Origin: Comamonadaceae bacterium | GTDB lineage: Bacteria > Pseudomonadota > Gammaproteobacteria > Burkholderiales > Burkholderiaceae_C | DNA length: 64,000 nucleotides | Assembly: GCA_947452785.1 (NCBI GenBank) | Contig: CANGDZ010000001.1 | Span: 1-64,000, forward strand | Reading direction: 5' to 3' | Translations under genes and position numbers: made by a program | Shown here: positions 1-8,498 of the stretch, piece by piece | How positions within the stretch are numbered: position 1 is the first letter of the stretch | Layout: each line of letters starts with the position of its first letter | The notes under the pieces: model-generated | Told to the model about the DNA's origin: nothing | The model's input: the letters and a program-made list of their open reading frames with translations, nothing else | The model's database searches: none

Positions 1-1476
1 GGCGCAGCCGACGCCGCGCCCTACCAGGCCAGCGACTACTTCGACTTCATGTACCGCGCCGCCGAGGCGCTGATTGAAGCGGGTCACGCCTATGTGGACG
101 AGCAAAGCGCGGAAGACATGCGCGCCAACCGGGGCGACTTTGTCAAACCCGGCGTGGACAGCCCGTTTCGCAGCCGCACCGTCGCCGAAAACTTGGCGCG
201 ATTCAGAGAAATGCGTGACGGCAAGTTGGCCGATGGCGCTGCCGTGCTGCGCGCCAAGATCAGCATGCAATCCCCCAACATCAACCTGCGCGATCCGGCC
301 ATCTACCGCATCCGCCGCGCCACGCACCACCACACGGGCGACAAATGGTGCATTTACCCAATGTACACCTTTGCCCACCCGATTGAAGACGCGCTGGAGC
401 AAATCACCCACAGCCTGTGCACTCTGGAGTTTGAAGACCAGCGCCCGTTTTACGACTGGCTGATGGATCGTCTGTGCGAGCCTCGGACACTCCCCGACGG
501 GCGGGTAGTGGGCGCCCTGCTGGCCGCGCCCAGCCCCAAGCAATATGAATTTGCCCGCCTGAACCTGACCTATGTGATCACCAGCAAACGCAAGCTGGCG
601 CAACTGGTGAATGAAGGCAAAGTGAGCGGCTGGGACGACCCACGCATGCCGACCATCGTGGGCCTGCGCCGCCGGGGCTACACCCCGACAAGCCTGCGCC
701 TGTTTGCCGACCGCATTGGCGTGACCAAGAGCGACAGCTGGATCGACTACAGCACGCTCGAAGGCTGCCTGCGCGAAGACCTGGAAAACAAAGCCCACCG
801 CGGCATGGCCGTGCTCGACCCCGTCAAGCTGGTGTTGACCAACTGGGCCGAGGCTTTTGGCGCAGACGACTACACCGAGGCCTGCAGCCAACCCGCCCTG
901 CCCCACAGCGCCATTGCTGAAGGCCAAACCCCGCCAGCCGACCGTACATTCCTGATTGGCAAAGAAGTGTGGATCGAGCGCGAAGACTTTGAAGAAGTGC
1001 CGCCCAAGGGCTACAAAAGATTGTTCCCCGGCAACGTGGTGCGCCTGAAAGGCGGCTACGTGATCGAATGCACCGGCTGCGCACGCGATGCGGCGGGCAA
1101 AGTGACCGAAGTGCACGCCAAAGTCATCCCCGGCACCAAGAGCGGCACGCCGGGCGCCGACAGCGTCAAAGCCAAAGCCGCCATCACCTGGGTGGCCGTG
1201 GCCGACGGTGTGCAAGCCGAAGTGCGCCTGTACGACCGCCTGTTTGCCGACGCCCACCCCGACGCGGGTGGCAAAGACTTTTTGCAATCGCTCAACCCGG
1301 ACAGCTTGAAAGTGGTGAAGGCGTATGTGGAGCCGTCACTGGCCGGGGCGCAGCCGGACCAGAAGTTTCAGTTTGAGCGGTTTGGGTACTTCGTGGCGGA
1401 TCGGATGGATCACTTGTCTGGAATTAAGCCGGTGTTCAATCGGGTGACGGGGTTGAAGGATTCTTGGGGGAAGTAA
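1..1476 (+). CDS. glnS: Glutaminyl-tRNA synthetase, 5'-truncated by window edge
   Basis: Charges tRNA-Gln with glutamine in the cytoplasm. The frame is open from base 1 without a start, so the N-terminal part with the HIGH motif lies outside the window. The visible part carries the class I GlnRS core: a ring of conserved motifs around YRIRRATHHHTGDKW and YPMYTFAHPIEDALE, and the KMSKS-equivalent loop read as ITSKRK at about 577–594. It then continues into the beta-barrel anticodon-binding domain, ending near FNRVTGLKDSWGK, a normal GlnRS C-terminus. Nothing looks broken. The TAA stop overlaps the ATG of the following DUF924 remnant (TAATG), suggesting the two were once translationally coupled. 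GluRS is excluded by the GlnRS-type C-terminal barrel. Confidence 0.95.
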   Translation, partial: GAADAAPYQASDYFDFMYRAAEALIEAGHAYVDEQSAEDMRANRGDFVKPGVDSPFRSRTVAENLARFREMRDGKLADGAAVLRAKISMQSPNINLRDPAIYRIRRATHHHTGDKWCIYPMYTFAHPIEDALEQITHSLCTLEFEDQRPFYDWLMDRLCEPRTLPDGRVVGALLAAPSPKQYEFARLNLTYVITSKRKLAQLVNEGKVSGWDDPRMPTIVGLRRRGYTPTSLRLFADRIGVTKSDSWIDYSTLEGCLREDLENKAHRGMAVLDPVKLVLTNWAEAFGADDYTEACSQPALPHSAIAEGQTPPADRTFLIGKEVWIEREDFEEVPPKGYKRLFPGNVVRLKGGYVIECTGCARDAAGKVTEVHAKVIPGTKSGTPGADSVKAKAAITWVAVADGVQAEVRLYDRLFADAHPDAGGKDFLQSLNPDSLKVVKAYVEPSLAGAQPDQKFQFERFGYFVADRMDHLSGIKPVFNRVTGLKDSWGK

Positions 1477-2011
1477 TGTGTCAACACATCATCCACTTTT
1501 GGTTCACCGAGCTAAACCCCAAGCAGCACTAAGCTAAGGACGCGGCCTTGGACGAAGCCATCCGCACCCGCTTCGGTGCCACCCTAGATGCGGCGGCGCG
1601 GTGTGAGTTGTTTGACTGGCGCGCCAAGCCCGAGGGGCGTTTGGCCGAGCTCTTGGTGCTGGACCAGTTCTCGCGCAATGTGTACAGGGCACCGCCCAAG
1701 CCTTTGCGCAGGACGCGCTGGCCTTGGCGCTGTCGCAAGAGCTGGTGGCCAGTGGGCAGGACCACAGCCTTCCCTTGGCGCAGCGCAGCTTTGCCTACAT
1801 GCCCTACATGCACAGCGAGTCCGCCCTGGTGCATGCGCAAGCCGCCCTCCTGTTTGCGCAGCCGGGCATGGAAGACACCCTGCGCTTTGAGCTGCGCCAC
1901 AAAGCCATCATCGACCGCTTTGGCCGTTACCCCCACCGCAACGCCCTGCTGGGCCGCGAGTCTACGCCTGAAGAACTGGCATTTTTGAATGAGCCGGGGT
2001 CGGGGTTTTAG
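1476..2011 (+). pseudogene. DUF924 family protein, inactivated by stop and frameshift
   Basis: DUF924 proteins are small helical cytoplasmic proteins of unknown function, about 180 residues. The expected order is present: HFWFTELNPKQH near the start, LLVLDQFSRNVYR in the middle, FAYMPYMHSESALVHAQ, then the ending RFGRYPHRNALLGRESTPEEL. Two lesions break it. An in-frame TAA lies at 1530–1532, where the family normally has Trp. A single-base loss near 1689–1691 moves the reading frame, so the second half (from about 1690 to the stop at 2011) is in another frame. The start ATG overlaps the glnS stop. The protein fragments cannot be a working product unless the stop and shift are sequencing errors; two independent lesions make that unlikely. 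Confidence 0.8.
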
Positions 2012-2111
2012 TCTTTGTAGGCAACTACGCCTTGAAATAGCGATGCCAATTAACATGGCTTTGAAAGCGGCTTAAATGACCCTTGCCGCAGAACCTCGCT
2101 AAACTTGCTCA

Positions 2112-2420
2112 ATGCACCCCGCCATTGCCCAACACAGTGCCGATATTTCGGCCATTTGTCAGCGATACCAAATCCGCCGACTGGAGGTGTTCGGTTCGGC
2201 CGCCCGTGCCGATGACTTTGATGCAGAATGCAGCGACGCCGACTTTTTGGTGGAGTTCTCACCCGAGGCACCCTCAGACTTGCACCGATTTTTTGGCATC
2301 AAGTCTGAGCTGGAAACCCTGCTGGGCCATGGCGTTGATTTGGTCGAGCCCGGTGCTGTGCGCAACCCTTATGTGCTGGCAAGCATCAACCAGCACCGCG
2401 AGGCCATCTATGCAGCGTGA
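2112..2420 (+). CDS. MNT-type nucleotidyltransferase antitoxin (MntA-like)
   Basis: A minimal nucleotidyltransferase of 102 residues. In this family the enzyme neutralises a partner HEPN ribonuclease, in studied cases by adding AMP to the toxin. The signature is intact: GSAAR at residues 28–32 and SDADFLVEF at 41–49, with Asp42 and Asp44 as the expected metal-binding pair, followed by a third acidic strand around GVDLVEPG. The next gene begins inside its 3' end (11-bp overlap), the usual arrangement of MNT/HEPN modules. The ribosome binding site is weak. The partner toxin is frameshifted, so this may now be a solitary antitoxin. The fold assignment is firm; the antitoxin role rests on the neighbour. 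Confidence 0.85.
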   Translation: MHPAIAQHSADISAICQRYQIRRLEVFGSAARADDFDAECSDADFLVEFSPEAPSDLHRFFGIKSELETLLGHGVDLVEPGAVRNPYVLASINQHREAIYAA

Positions 2421-2728
2421 CCCTCGCGCATTTTTATGGGATGTGCGTGAAGCGGCCTTTGCCATACGAACCTTCACATACGGCATGGACGTTAGCGCCT
2501 ACGAAAACAATCAACTGGTTCAGGCAGCAGTTGAGCGCAAGTTGGAGGTGATTGGGGAGGCTCTAAACCAATTCTCCAAGTGGGATGCTGCCATGGCTGC
2601 CCGACTTGCCGCAAATCGTGGCGTTCCGCAACCAACTGATTCACGGCGACGCCACGGTCAAACCCAACACAGTGTGGACCATTGCTCAAAATTCTTTGCC
2701 CGACTTGATCACTGTTGTTCAAGGTTGA
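2410..2728 (+). pseudogene. HEPN (DUF86) toxin, frameshifted
   Basis: HEPN toxins are small all-alpha RNases; the catalytic motif is R-x4-6-H. The gene starts with ATG at 2410 inside the MNT gene and reads normally (DVREAAFAIRTFT, ERKLEVIGEALNQFSK) to about residue 65. An extra T at 2606/2607 (CTTGCC where CTGCC is expected) then shifts the frame. If the base is removed, the sequence continues as LPQIVAFRNQLIHGDATV and ends at TGA 2726–2728, restoring the R-N-Q-L-I-H motif and a family length of about 106 residues. As read here the product loses the catalytic motif and runs into an unrelated tail. Either the toxin has been inactivated while the antitoxin survives, or this is one sequencing error. 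Confidence 0.75.
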
Positions 2729-2812
2729 CTGGATGAGCAGGCATAGCCATTCGCAAACTTTCGCAAACCTCCACGATTCAGTCAGTGGCCAAGACTCTGA
2801 AGCCGCAAACTC

Positions 2813-3430
2813 ATGCACATCACCACCCTCCAAGCCCTGCGCGCCATTTACAAACCGGTCAGCGAGCGGGCGCTGAAAAAAGAAATCCCAAGCCTTGACG
2901 CGCATGCGGTGCAGTTCATTGGCTTGTCGCCCTTTGTGGTGCTGGCCAGTGGCGGGGCCGATACGAGTTTGGACGCATCACCGCGCGGCGGTGAGCCGGG
3001 CTTTGTCAAAGTGCAGGGCGCGAACACGCTGCTGATACCCGACTCGCCGGGCAACAACCGGCTGGACACGTTGGAGAACATCATTGCCACAGGCCGTCTG
3101 GGCATGCTGTTCATGGTGCCGGGTTTTGACGAAACGCTGCGCATCAATGGCCGGGCGGTGTTGTCGAACGATGCTGCGGATGTGCAGCCTTTCGCCGATA
3201 CCAAGCGCCCACCGGCGCTGGTGATTCGCGTGACGGTGGAGGCTGTGTACCTGCATTGCGCCAAGGCGCTGATGCGCTCACAGCTGTGGGACGCCACGCG
3301 TCACCTGGACCGCGCGGTGATGCCCACGATGGGCGAAATGCTGCGCGACCAAATTCAAGCCTTCAAGGGCGAGACGATTGACGTCGAACCGCAAGCGCAG
3401 ATGCTGGAGCGGTATCGGCAGTCGCTGTAA
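2813..3430 (+). CDS. PPOX-class FMN-dependent flavoprotein (pyridoxamine oxidase-like)
   Basis: A 205-residue split-barrel flavoprotein of the pyridoxamine 5'-phosphate oxidase-like superfamily, resembling the MSMEG_1061-type subgroup. The core runs from about residue 40 to 165: [14 protein letters not shown], the FMN-contacting stretch [40 protein letters not shown], and [17 protein letters not shown]. These proteins bind FMN, or sometimes F420 or heme, and the physiological substrate is usually unknown. It is cytoplasmic with no signal peptide. It is followed after 17 bp by a pseudouridine synthase gene and could be cotranscribed with it, with no obvious functional link. A vitamin B6 role is not supported beyond the fold. 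Confidence 0.8.
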   Translation: MHITTLQALRAIYKPVSERALKKEIPSLDAHAVQFIGLSPFVVLASGGADTSLDASPRGGEPGFVKVQGANTLLIPDSPGNNRLDTLENIIATGRLGMLFMVPGFDETLRINGRAVLSNDAADVQPFADTKRPPALVIRVTVEAVYLHCAKALMRSQLWDATRHLDRAVMPTMGEMLRDQIQAFKGETIDVEPQAQMLERYRQSL

Positions 3431-3447
3431 AGCGCGGCCAAATAAAT

Positions 3448-3981
3448 ATGCTGATTCGTTTCAACAAACCCTATGGCGTTCTGAGCCAGTTCACGCCTGA
3501 AGGGCGGTGGCAAGGGCTGAAAGATTTCATCGACCTGCCCGGCGTTTATGTGGCCGGGCGATTGGACGCTGACAGCGAAGGCTTGCTGCTTTTGACCGAT
3601 GACGGTCAGCAGCAGGCACAGATTGCCGACCCGCGCTTCAAGATGGAAAAAACCTATTGGGTGCAAGTGGACGGCTTGCCCACCGAAGCCGCGCTGGCCG
3701 CGCTGCGCCAGGGCGTGCAGCTGAACGACGGGCTCACCCTGCCCGCCCGCGCACGCGAGGTTGCAGAGCCTGAGCAACTGTGGCCGCGCAACCCGCCCAT
3801 TCGCGTGCGGCAGAGCCAACCCACCTCGTGGCTGGAGTTGGTGATCCGCGAGGGGCGTAACCGCCAGGTGCGCCGCATGACAGCCGCGGTGGGCTTGCCC
3901 ACGCTGCGTTTGATTCGCACGGCCATTGGCCCTTACAGCTTGGACGGCCTGGCCTCAGGCACATGGCTTGAGGCGGGATGA
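3448..3981 (+). CDS. rluE: 23S rRNA pseudouridine synthase, RluE-type
   Basis: Isomerises a uridine in 23S rRNA; E. coli RluE acts on U2457. It is 177 residues, with no S4 domain in front, and begins directly with [17 protein letters not shown], as RluE does. The catalytic aspartate lies in [17 protein letters not shown] at about residues 37–53. The C-terminal conserved block [24 protein letters not shown] is complete. The short length and missing S4 domain separate it from RluB, RluF and RsuA. It lies after the PPOX gene with a short spacer and before two further + strand genes. The family is certain; the exact target base is inferred from family. Confidence 0.9.
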   Translation: MLIRFNKPYGVLSQFTPEGRWQGLKDFIDLPGVYVAGRLDADSEGLLLLTDDGQQQAQIADPRFKMEKTYWVQVDGLPTEAALAALRQGVQLNDGLTLPARAREVAEPEQLWPRNPPIRVRQSQPTSWLELVIREGRNRQVRRMTAAVGLPTLRLIRTAIGPYSLDGLASGTWLEAG

Positions 3982-4033
3982 AAAAATCTGTGCGCTACCA
4001 TTTGGACATTCTTATTTTTCGCAGGACCCGCTT

Positions 4034-4312
4034 GTGAGCCTTTCTTCTTTGGCCTCCTTACGCCAAGCCTTGACTGATCTGCGCAACGACGCGATGAGCG
4101 TGAACGTTTTCAGCGCCACCGCCCGTGCGCAGGACGACTTGCTCCAGACCTTGCCGCCTGCATTTGGCCCGGTCTGGCATCAGTTGCTAGACCGTTTGGA
4201 GTCAAGCGCCTTGTTCAGCGAAGAAAGCTGCTCTTTCAGCCAACGTGATTTGCTGGACAGCCTGGCCTTGTGGCTCGACAAAGCCGAGCTGCGCTTGGTC
4301 AGTGCCGCATGA
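4034..4312 (+). CDS. Small hypothetical protein upstream of rluA
   Basis: A 92-residue protein that I do not recognise. The best start is GTG at 4034; an internal ATG at 4094 would give about 72 residues. It is predicted mostly helical, acidic and soluble, with blocks such as PPAFGPVWHQLLDRL and SFSQRDLLDSLALWLDKAE. There is no signal peptide or metal motif. Its stop overlaps the next start in an ATGA junction (4309–4312), so it is very probably translated together with the RluA-type synthase. That coupling is the main evidence that it is a real gene. Confidence 0.65.
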   Translation: MSLSSLASLRQALTDLRNDAMSVNVFSATARAQDDLLQTLPPAFGPVWHQLLDRLESSALFSEESCSFSQRDLLDSLALWLDKAELRLVSAA

Positions 4313-4980
4313 CCCCTGTTTTTGAAGACGCGCACCTATTGGTGCTGGCCAAGCCGAGCGGTTTGCTCTCGGTGCCCGGGCGTGGGCCCGACAAGCAAGA
4401 CTGTTTGTCCAAACGGGTGCAAGACCGTTACCCCGAAGCCTTGGTGGTGCACCGGCTGGACCAAGACACCTCGGGTCTGATTTTGATGGCGCGCGGCATT
4501 GAGGCGCAGCGCCGCTTGAGCCGCTTGTTTGAAACGCGGCAGGTGCACAAGCGTTACATGGCCGTGGTGCACGGGCAGCCCACGCCCACCGAGGTGGATG
4601 AGGCCGGTTGGCACACGATTGACGGCCCCATTTTGCTGGACTGGGAACGCCGCCCGATCCACATCATCAGCCCCGAAGGCAAACCCAGCCGCAGCCGCTG
4701 GCGTGCCCTGCAAAGCAGCGACACAGCCACGCTGTTGGACCTGGAGCCGGTGACCGGGCGCACCCATCAGTTACGTGTGCACTTGCAAAGCATTGGCCAC
4801 CCGATGCTGGGCGACTCGCTGTATGCACCACCCGAAGTGCGCGCCTTAAGCCCACGCTTGATGCTGCATGCGCGCGACCTGGGCTTTCCGCATCCGTTTA
4901 CAGAAGAGGCCATGTCCTTCAGCCTGCCGGTGGATTGGTCGGCCCTGCCGCCTTATTCGGCCAGTTTCAACGTCGCTTGA
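4309..4980 (+). CDS. rluA: RluA-family pseudouridine synthase
   Basis: Pseudouridine synthase of the RluA family; E. coli RluA modifies 23S rRNA U746 and tRNA U32. It has 223 residues and no S4 domain, starting almost directly with the core (VFEDAHLLVLAKPSGLLSVPGRG). The catalytic aspartate is in HRLDQDTSGLILMARG at about residues 49–64. The downstream binding block is LEPVTGRTHQLRVHLQSIGHPMLGD. The ATG at 4309 is chosen because it forms an ATGA overlap with the upstream gene and begins exactly where family members begin. The length and TGRTHQLRVH motif fit RluA better than RluC or RluD. Confidence 0.88.
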   Translation: MTPVFEDAHLLVLAKPSGLLSVPGRGPDKQDCLSKRVQDRYPEALVVHRLDQDTSGLILMARGIEAQRRLSRLFETRQVHKRYMAVVHGQPTPTEVDEAGWHTIDGPILLDWERRPIHIISPEGKPSRSRWRALQSSDTATLLDLEPVTGRTHQLRVHLQSIGHPMLGDSLYAPPEVRALSPRLMLHARDLGFPHPFTEEAMSFSLPVDWSALPPYSASFNVA

Positions 4981-5070
4981 AAAATCGGCGTTTGACGCTT
5001 GCGTGACCTGTGAGCCGGGGACTTCACGGCAAACTCAGCTGTGAAATTTCAAACACCCGCAGGAGACGCT

Positions 5071-5850
5071 ATGAACACCCAAGATCTTTTTTCTTTGCAA
5101 GGCCGCACGGCCATCGTCACCGGGGGCTCGCGCGGCATTGGCCGCATGATTGCCGAAGGTTTTCTGCGTCAAGGCGCGCGTGTGTACATTACCGCCCGCA
5201 AAGCCTCCATCTGCGAGCAGACCGCCAAAGAACTCTCAGCCCTGGGCCATTGCGTGGCCTTACCGCTGGACGTGTCCACCCTCGAAGGCGCACAGGCTTT
5301 GCTGGCCGCTTATTCACAGCACGAAAAGCAACTCGACATTTTGGTGAACAACGCAGGCGCCGCATGGGGCGCGCCGTTTGACCAGTTCCCCGAGTCGGGT
5401 TGGGACAAAGTGGTGGACCTGAACATGAAAGCACCCTTCTTTTTGACCCAGACCTTTGCCCCGTTGTTGCGCCTCGCGGCCAAGAGCCACTCAGCCAAGG
5501 TGATCAACATCGCCTCGATTGACGGCATCTCGGTCAACCCTTGGGAAACCTATTCTTATGCGGCCAGCAAGGCTGGCTTGATCCATCTCACACGTCGCAT
5601 GGCCACCCGCTTGATTGAGGACGGCATTGTGGTCAACGCCATTGCCCCTGGCCCGTTCGCTTCGGACATGAACAAAGACGCTCGCGACCATGCCGATGCC
5701 GTGGCACTGCGTGTGCCGGCCAAGCGGGTTGGCGGACCGGAAGACATGGCCGCTGCAGCCATTTACTTGGCCTCCCGTGCGGGCGACTACGTGCTGGGCC
5801 ACACCTTGGTGGTGGACGGCGGTGTGACGCATGTGCGCGGCGACGCCTAA
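5071..5850 (+). CDS. SDR-family NAD(P)-dependent oxidoreductase
   Basis: A classical short-chain dehydrogenase of 259 residues. The cofactor-binding motif TGGSRGIG is at about residues 17–24, followed by NNAG near residue 93. The catalytic Ser-Tyr-Lys set is visible as NIASIDG then YSYAASKAG. The Arg following the first beta strand (ITARK) suggests NADP(H). The sequence resembles RhlG/FabG-like 3-oxoacyl reductases, but the substrate cannot be fixed. The ATG at 5071 has an AGGAG site 5–9 bases upstream, so the longer GTG-started frame from 5041 is rejected. It stands alone between rluA and the TPR gene. Confidence 0.88.
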   Translation: MNTQDLFSLQGRTAIVTGGSRGIGRMIAEGFLRQGARVYITARKASICEQTAKELSALGHCVALPLDVSTLEGAQALLAAYSQHEKQLDILVNNAGAAWGAPFDQFPESGWDKVVDLNMKAPFFLTQTFAPLLRLAAKSHSAKVINIASIDGISVNPWETYSYAASKAGLIHLTRRMATRLIEDGIVVNAIAPGPFASDMNKDARDHADAVALRVPAKRVGGPEDMAAAAIYLASRAGDYVLGHTLVVDGGVTHVRGDA

Positions 5851-5961
5851 ACCAAAGCGATATTCCCGCATCGAAGGGGTATTGGATTTCATGGCGAAGC
5901 TATAAAGATGTCGTACGGCGGCTAAAATACGCATCTTCTGGGATGTGATTGAATATTTTTT

Positions 5962-7095
5962 ATGCCTTTCGAATTCTTATTGGTTCGCATTGCCAAGCCC
6001 TCCCCATGGAGGGGCTTGGCCAAATCAGTCGCTATGGCTGGATTTTGGGCGTTGTGGATGAGTCAGTCCGCCCTCGCAGCCAATGGCCCGGACACCATCA
6101 AACAATTGATCCAGTCGGGGCAACTGGATCAAGCCTTTAAAACAGCTCAACAAGAGCGTCAAACAGCGCCCAAAGATGTGCAACTTCAGTTTTTAGAAGC
6201 TGTTATTTTGGCCCAACAAGGTCAACATGACCGTGCGATCGATGCCTTTCGAAAATTGACGGAGGTGCACCCGGAGTTGCCTGAGCCCTATAACAATTTA
6301 GGCGTCTTGTATGCGGCCAAAGGGCGACTCGAGGACGCGCGCATGGTCTTCGAAAAAGCCATCCAGACGCATGCCAGTTATTCCGCAGCCCATCATAATT
6401 TGGCCGATGTGCAGGCGCAATTGGTGCGTCAAACTTATGGGCGCGCATTGCAGGTCGACCCCAAGGTCAAAGTCGCGCCCACACAGTTGACCCTGCTGGG
6501 CGCCATCACCACAGAACGAAGTGACGTGACCAAGTTGACCAGCACCTTGGACCGTCCAGCACCACTGCAAACGCCGGCTCCGGTGCTGACCCCTTCTGCA
6601 CCAACGGTCACGCCGCCAGCCCCACCAGCCAGCACCCCAGCCAAGACAGCTGCCGAGGAGGAAAAAGAAGCTGCAGCCAAGGCTGCCAAAGAGGCTTCAA
6701 AGGAAGCCGCGAAGGATGCAGTCAAGCAAGCGGCTGAAAAACACAAAGAACAAAACGCCGAAGAAGAATCGGTCAAATCCGCCATTCAAAACTGGGCTCA
6801 CTCTTGGAGCCAGAAAGACATTAAAAAGTATTTCTCAGCCTACGCCAGCAATTTTGAGCCGCCAGACCGACTGTCTCGGACCAAGTGGGAGGTCGAACGC
6901 GAACAACGAATCATTTCCAAAAAGAAAATTCAAGTGGCCGTAAGTAACTTTAAAATCGACATCAACGGCAATAAGGCGAAAATCAATTTTTCGCAGATGT
7001 ACGAGTCGGACAACTTCAAAGGCAGCAGTCGCAAATCCCTTGAACTGACCAAACAATCTGGTCGTTGGTTGATTACCCGAGAAACAGTGAATTGA
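5962..7095 (+). CDS. Exported TPR protein with NTF2-like C-terminal domain
   Basis: A 377-residue protein. An N-terminal hydrophobic stretch (AMAGFWALWMSQSALAA) ends in an AxA-type cleavage site, so export is likely; the start may be 5962 or the internal ATG at 6034. About residues 45–165 form tetratricopeptide repeats (QLDQAFKTAQQERQTAPKDV, PEPYNNLGVLYAAKGRLEDA). A Pro/Thr-rich linker (about 195–225) and an Ala/Lys/Glu-rich helix (about 225–262) follow. The last 110 residues look like an SnoaL/NTF2-type fold with NWAHSWSQKDIKKYFSAYAS. The stop overlaps the next gene's probable TTG start (TTGA), so it is probably coupled to the L,D-transpeptidase, which has a similar C-terminal domain. This suggests envelope work. 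Confidence 0.8.
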   Translation: MPFEFLLVRIAKPSPWRGLAKSVAMAGFWALWMSQSALAANGPDTIKQLIQSGQLDQAFKTAQQERQTAPKDVQLQFLEAVILAQQGQHDRAIDAFRKLTEVHPELPEPYNNLGVLYAAKGRLEDARMVFEKAIQTHASYSAAHHNLADVQAQLVRQTYGRALQVDPKVKVAPTQLTLLGAITTERSDVTKLTSTLDRPAPLQTPAPVLTPSAPTVTPPAPPASTPAKTAAEEEKEAAAKAAKEASKEAAKDAVKQAAEKHKEQNAEEESVKSAIQNWAHSWSQKDIKKYFSAYASNFEPPDRLSRTKWEVEREQRIISKKKIQVAVSNFKIDINGNKAKINFSQMYESDNFKGSSRKSLELTKQSGRWLITRETVN

Positions 7096-8477
7096 AATCG
7101 AAGTCTGTTCGTTACGAACAAACAACTCCCGAGTCTGCAAAACTAGTCGCTCAAAGGCTGCGCCCCCTGTTTTGGACCATCCCCTCGCTGCTCACCGTCT
7201 GCGCGATGGCTGCGGCATGGTTTTATACCCATGACGACAAGCCACGGCTGACAGCCCCACAGCAAGATGGTTTTTTTGCGAAGTCAGTTGCAAATACGTG
7301 GCGCGTTCAATTTGAACCCTCCCTGCAGTTCTCATCAACCAGCTTGCTCCCTCAAGGCAGCTCGGCAGAAGCTATTATGGAAAACGTCTACACCTTGCTG
7401 CGGCAAGGTGAGCGCTCGACCGCTATGGCGCAGACTGAGAAATTGGTCACCGATTTCCCCCATTTCCAACTCGGCCAACTCCTGTATGCCGAGCTTCTGA
7501 ACGAAGGTCTGGCACAGCCCATTGACCCCAAAGAAATACCAGGCAAAGAAACCGCATCCGGTCAAGATCGTTACGATGAACTGTTGCTCGAATCCAACCG
7601 CCGACTGAACCGCCCCGCTGTCGATACGCTCAAAGACTTGGTACCCAGCAACATCATCAGCTTGTCTCCACAAAATCCCTACCTGATCGCAGTGGACGCC
7701 TCCAAATCACGTTTGTACTGGTTTGCCAATAAAACGGTGGACCCTCTCAAACCACGGTTGGAGTTGCTGCTGGACACCTATGTTTCGGTGGGCCAAAAAG
7801 GCACGGGTAAATTACGCGAAGGCGATGGCCGCACCCCGCTGGGCGTCTACTTTGTGAACAAGAATTTAAAGGGACAGCCCCTGCCCGATTTGTATGGTGC
7901 CGGCGCATTGACCTTGAACTATCCCAACGCCATCGATGTGATGCGCGGCCAAACCGGCTCGGGTATTTGGCTGCATGGCACCCCCAGCACCCAATATGCC
8001 AGAGCCCCATGGGCCACCGACGGTTGTGTGGTCATGTCCAACCCGGAAATGAACCGGCTGTTGAGTTTGAAAAACCTAGAAAAAACACCGGTGCTGATCA
8101 CCGACAAGCTGGAATGGGTGTCCACCGATCGATCGGTGCCCGACCGCGAAACGTTTCAAAAAACCCTGAATCAATGGATTCGTGATCGTCAAACTGCCAA
8201 TCTGGACGGTTTGAAAAGCCTTTACAGCCCTCAGTACCAAAGGGATGGCAAAGGCTTGTCCGCTTGGTGGCCCGAGATTGCCGCCGCCGCGCAGGTGCCA
8301 GGCCCAGGTGGGCCGGTCAACCTGCTGTCGGTCCTGCATTGGAAAGACACCCAAGACTACATTGTGGTCAATGTGTCCAACCCGAATACGCCCAAAAGTA
8401 AAGCGCCGCAGCAATTGCGGATGTACTGGACCAAAGAAGGCAACCAGTGGCAGATCCTTTACGAAGGACCGATCTGA
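7092..8477 (+). CDS. L,D-transpeptidase (YkuD domain) with C-terminal NTF2-like domain
   Basis: Crosslinks peptidoglycan stem peptides or anchors proteins to the wall in the periplasm. The start is uncertain: a TTG at 7092 overlaps the upstream TGA, and the frame is open from 7065. A single membrane helix (PSLLTVCAMAAAWFYTH) near residues 31–46 anchors it. The YkuD domain spans about residues 200–335. From the 7092 start it has the catalytic His in WLHGTP (about 295) and Cys in ATDGCVVMSN (about 312). After it comes a segment with ETFQKTLNQWIRDRQTANL and YWTKEGNQWQILYEGPI, like the SnoaL/NTF2 tail of its upstream neighbour. Both genes look like one envelope unit. Confidence 0.85.
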   Translation: MKSKSVRYEQTTPESAKLVAQRLRPLFWTIPSLLTVCAMAAAWFYTHDDKPRLTAPQQDGFFAKSVANTWRVQFEPSLQFSSTSLLPQGSSAEAIMENVYTLLRQGERSTAMAQTEKLVTDFPHFQLGQLLYAELLNEGLAQPIDPKEIPGKETASGQDRYDELLLESNRRLNRPAVDTLKDLVPSNIISLSPQNPYLIAVDASKSRLYWFANKTVDPLKPRLELLLDTYVSVGQKGTGKLREGDGRTPLGVYFVNKNLKGQPLPDLYGAGALTLNYPNAIDVMRGQTGSGIWLHGTPSTQYARAPWATDGCVVMSNPEMNRLLSLKNLEKTPVLITDKLEWVSTDRSVPDRETFQKTLNQWIRDRQTANLDGLKSLYSPQYQRDGKGLSAWWPEIAAAAQVPGPGGPVNLLSVLHWKDTQDYIVVNVSNPNTPKSKAPQQLRMYWTKEGNQWQILYEGPI

Positions 8478-8498
8478 TATTGCTCAGCCTCGGTCGCC

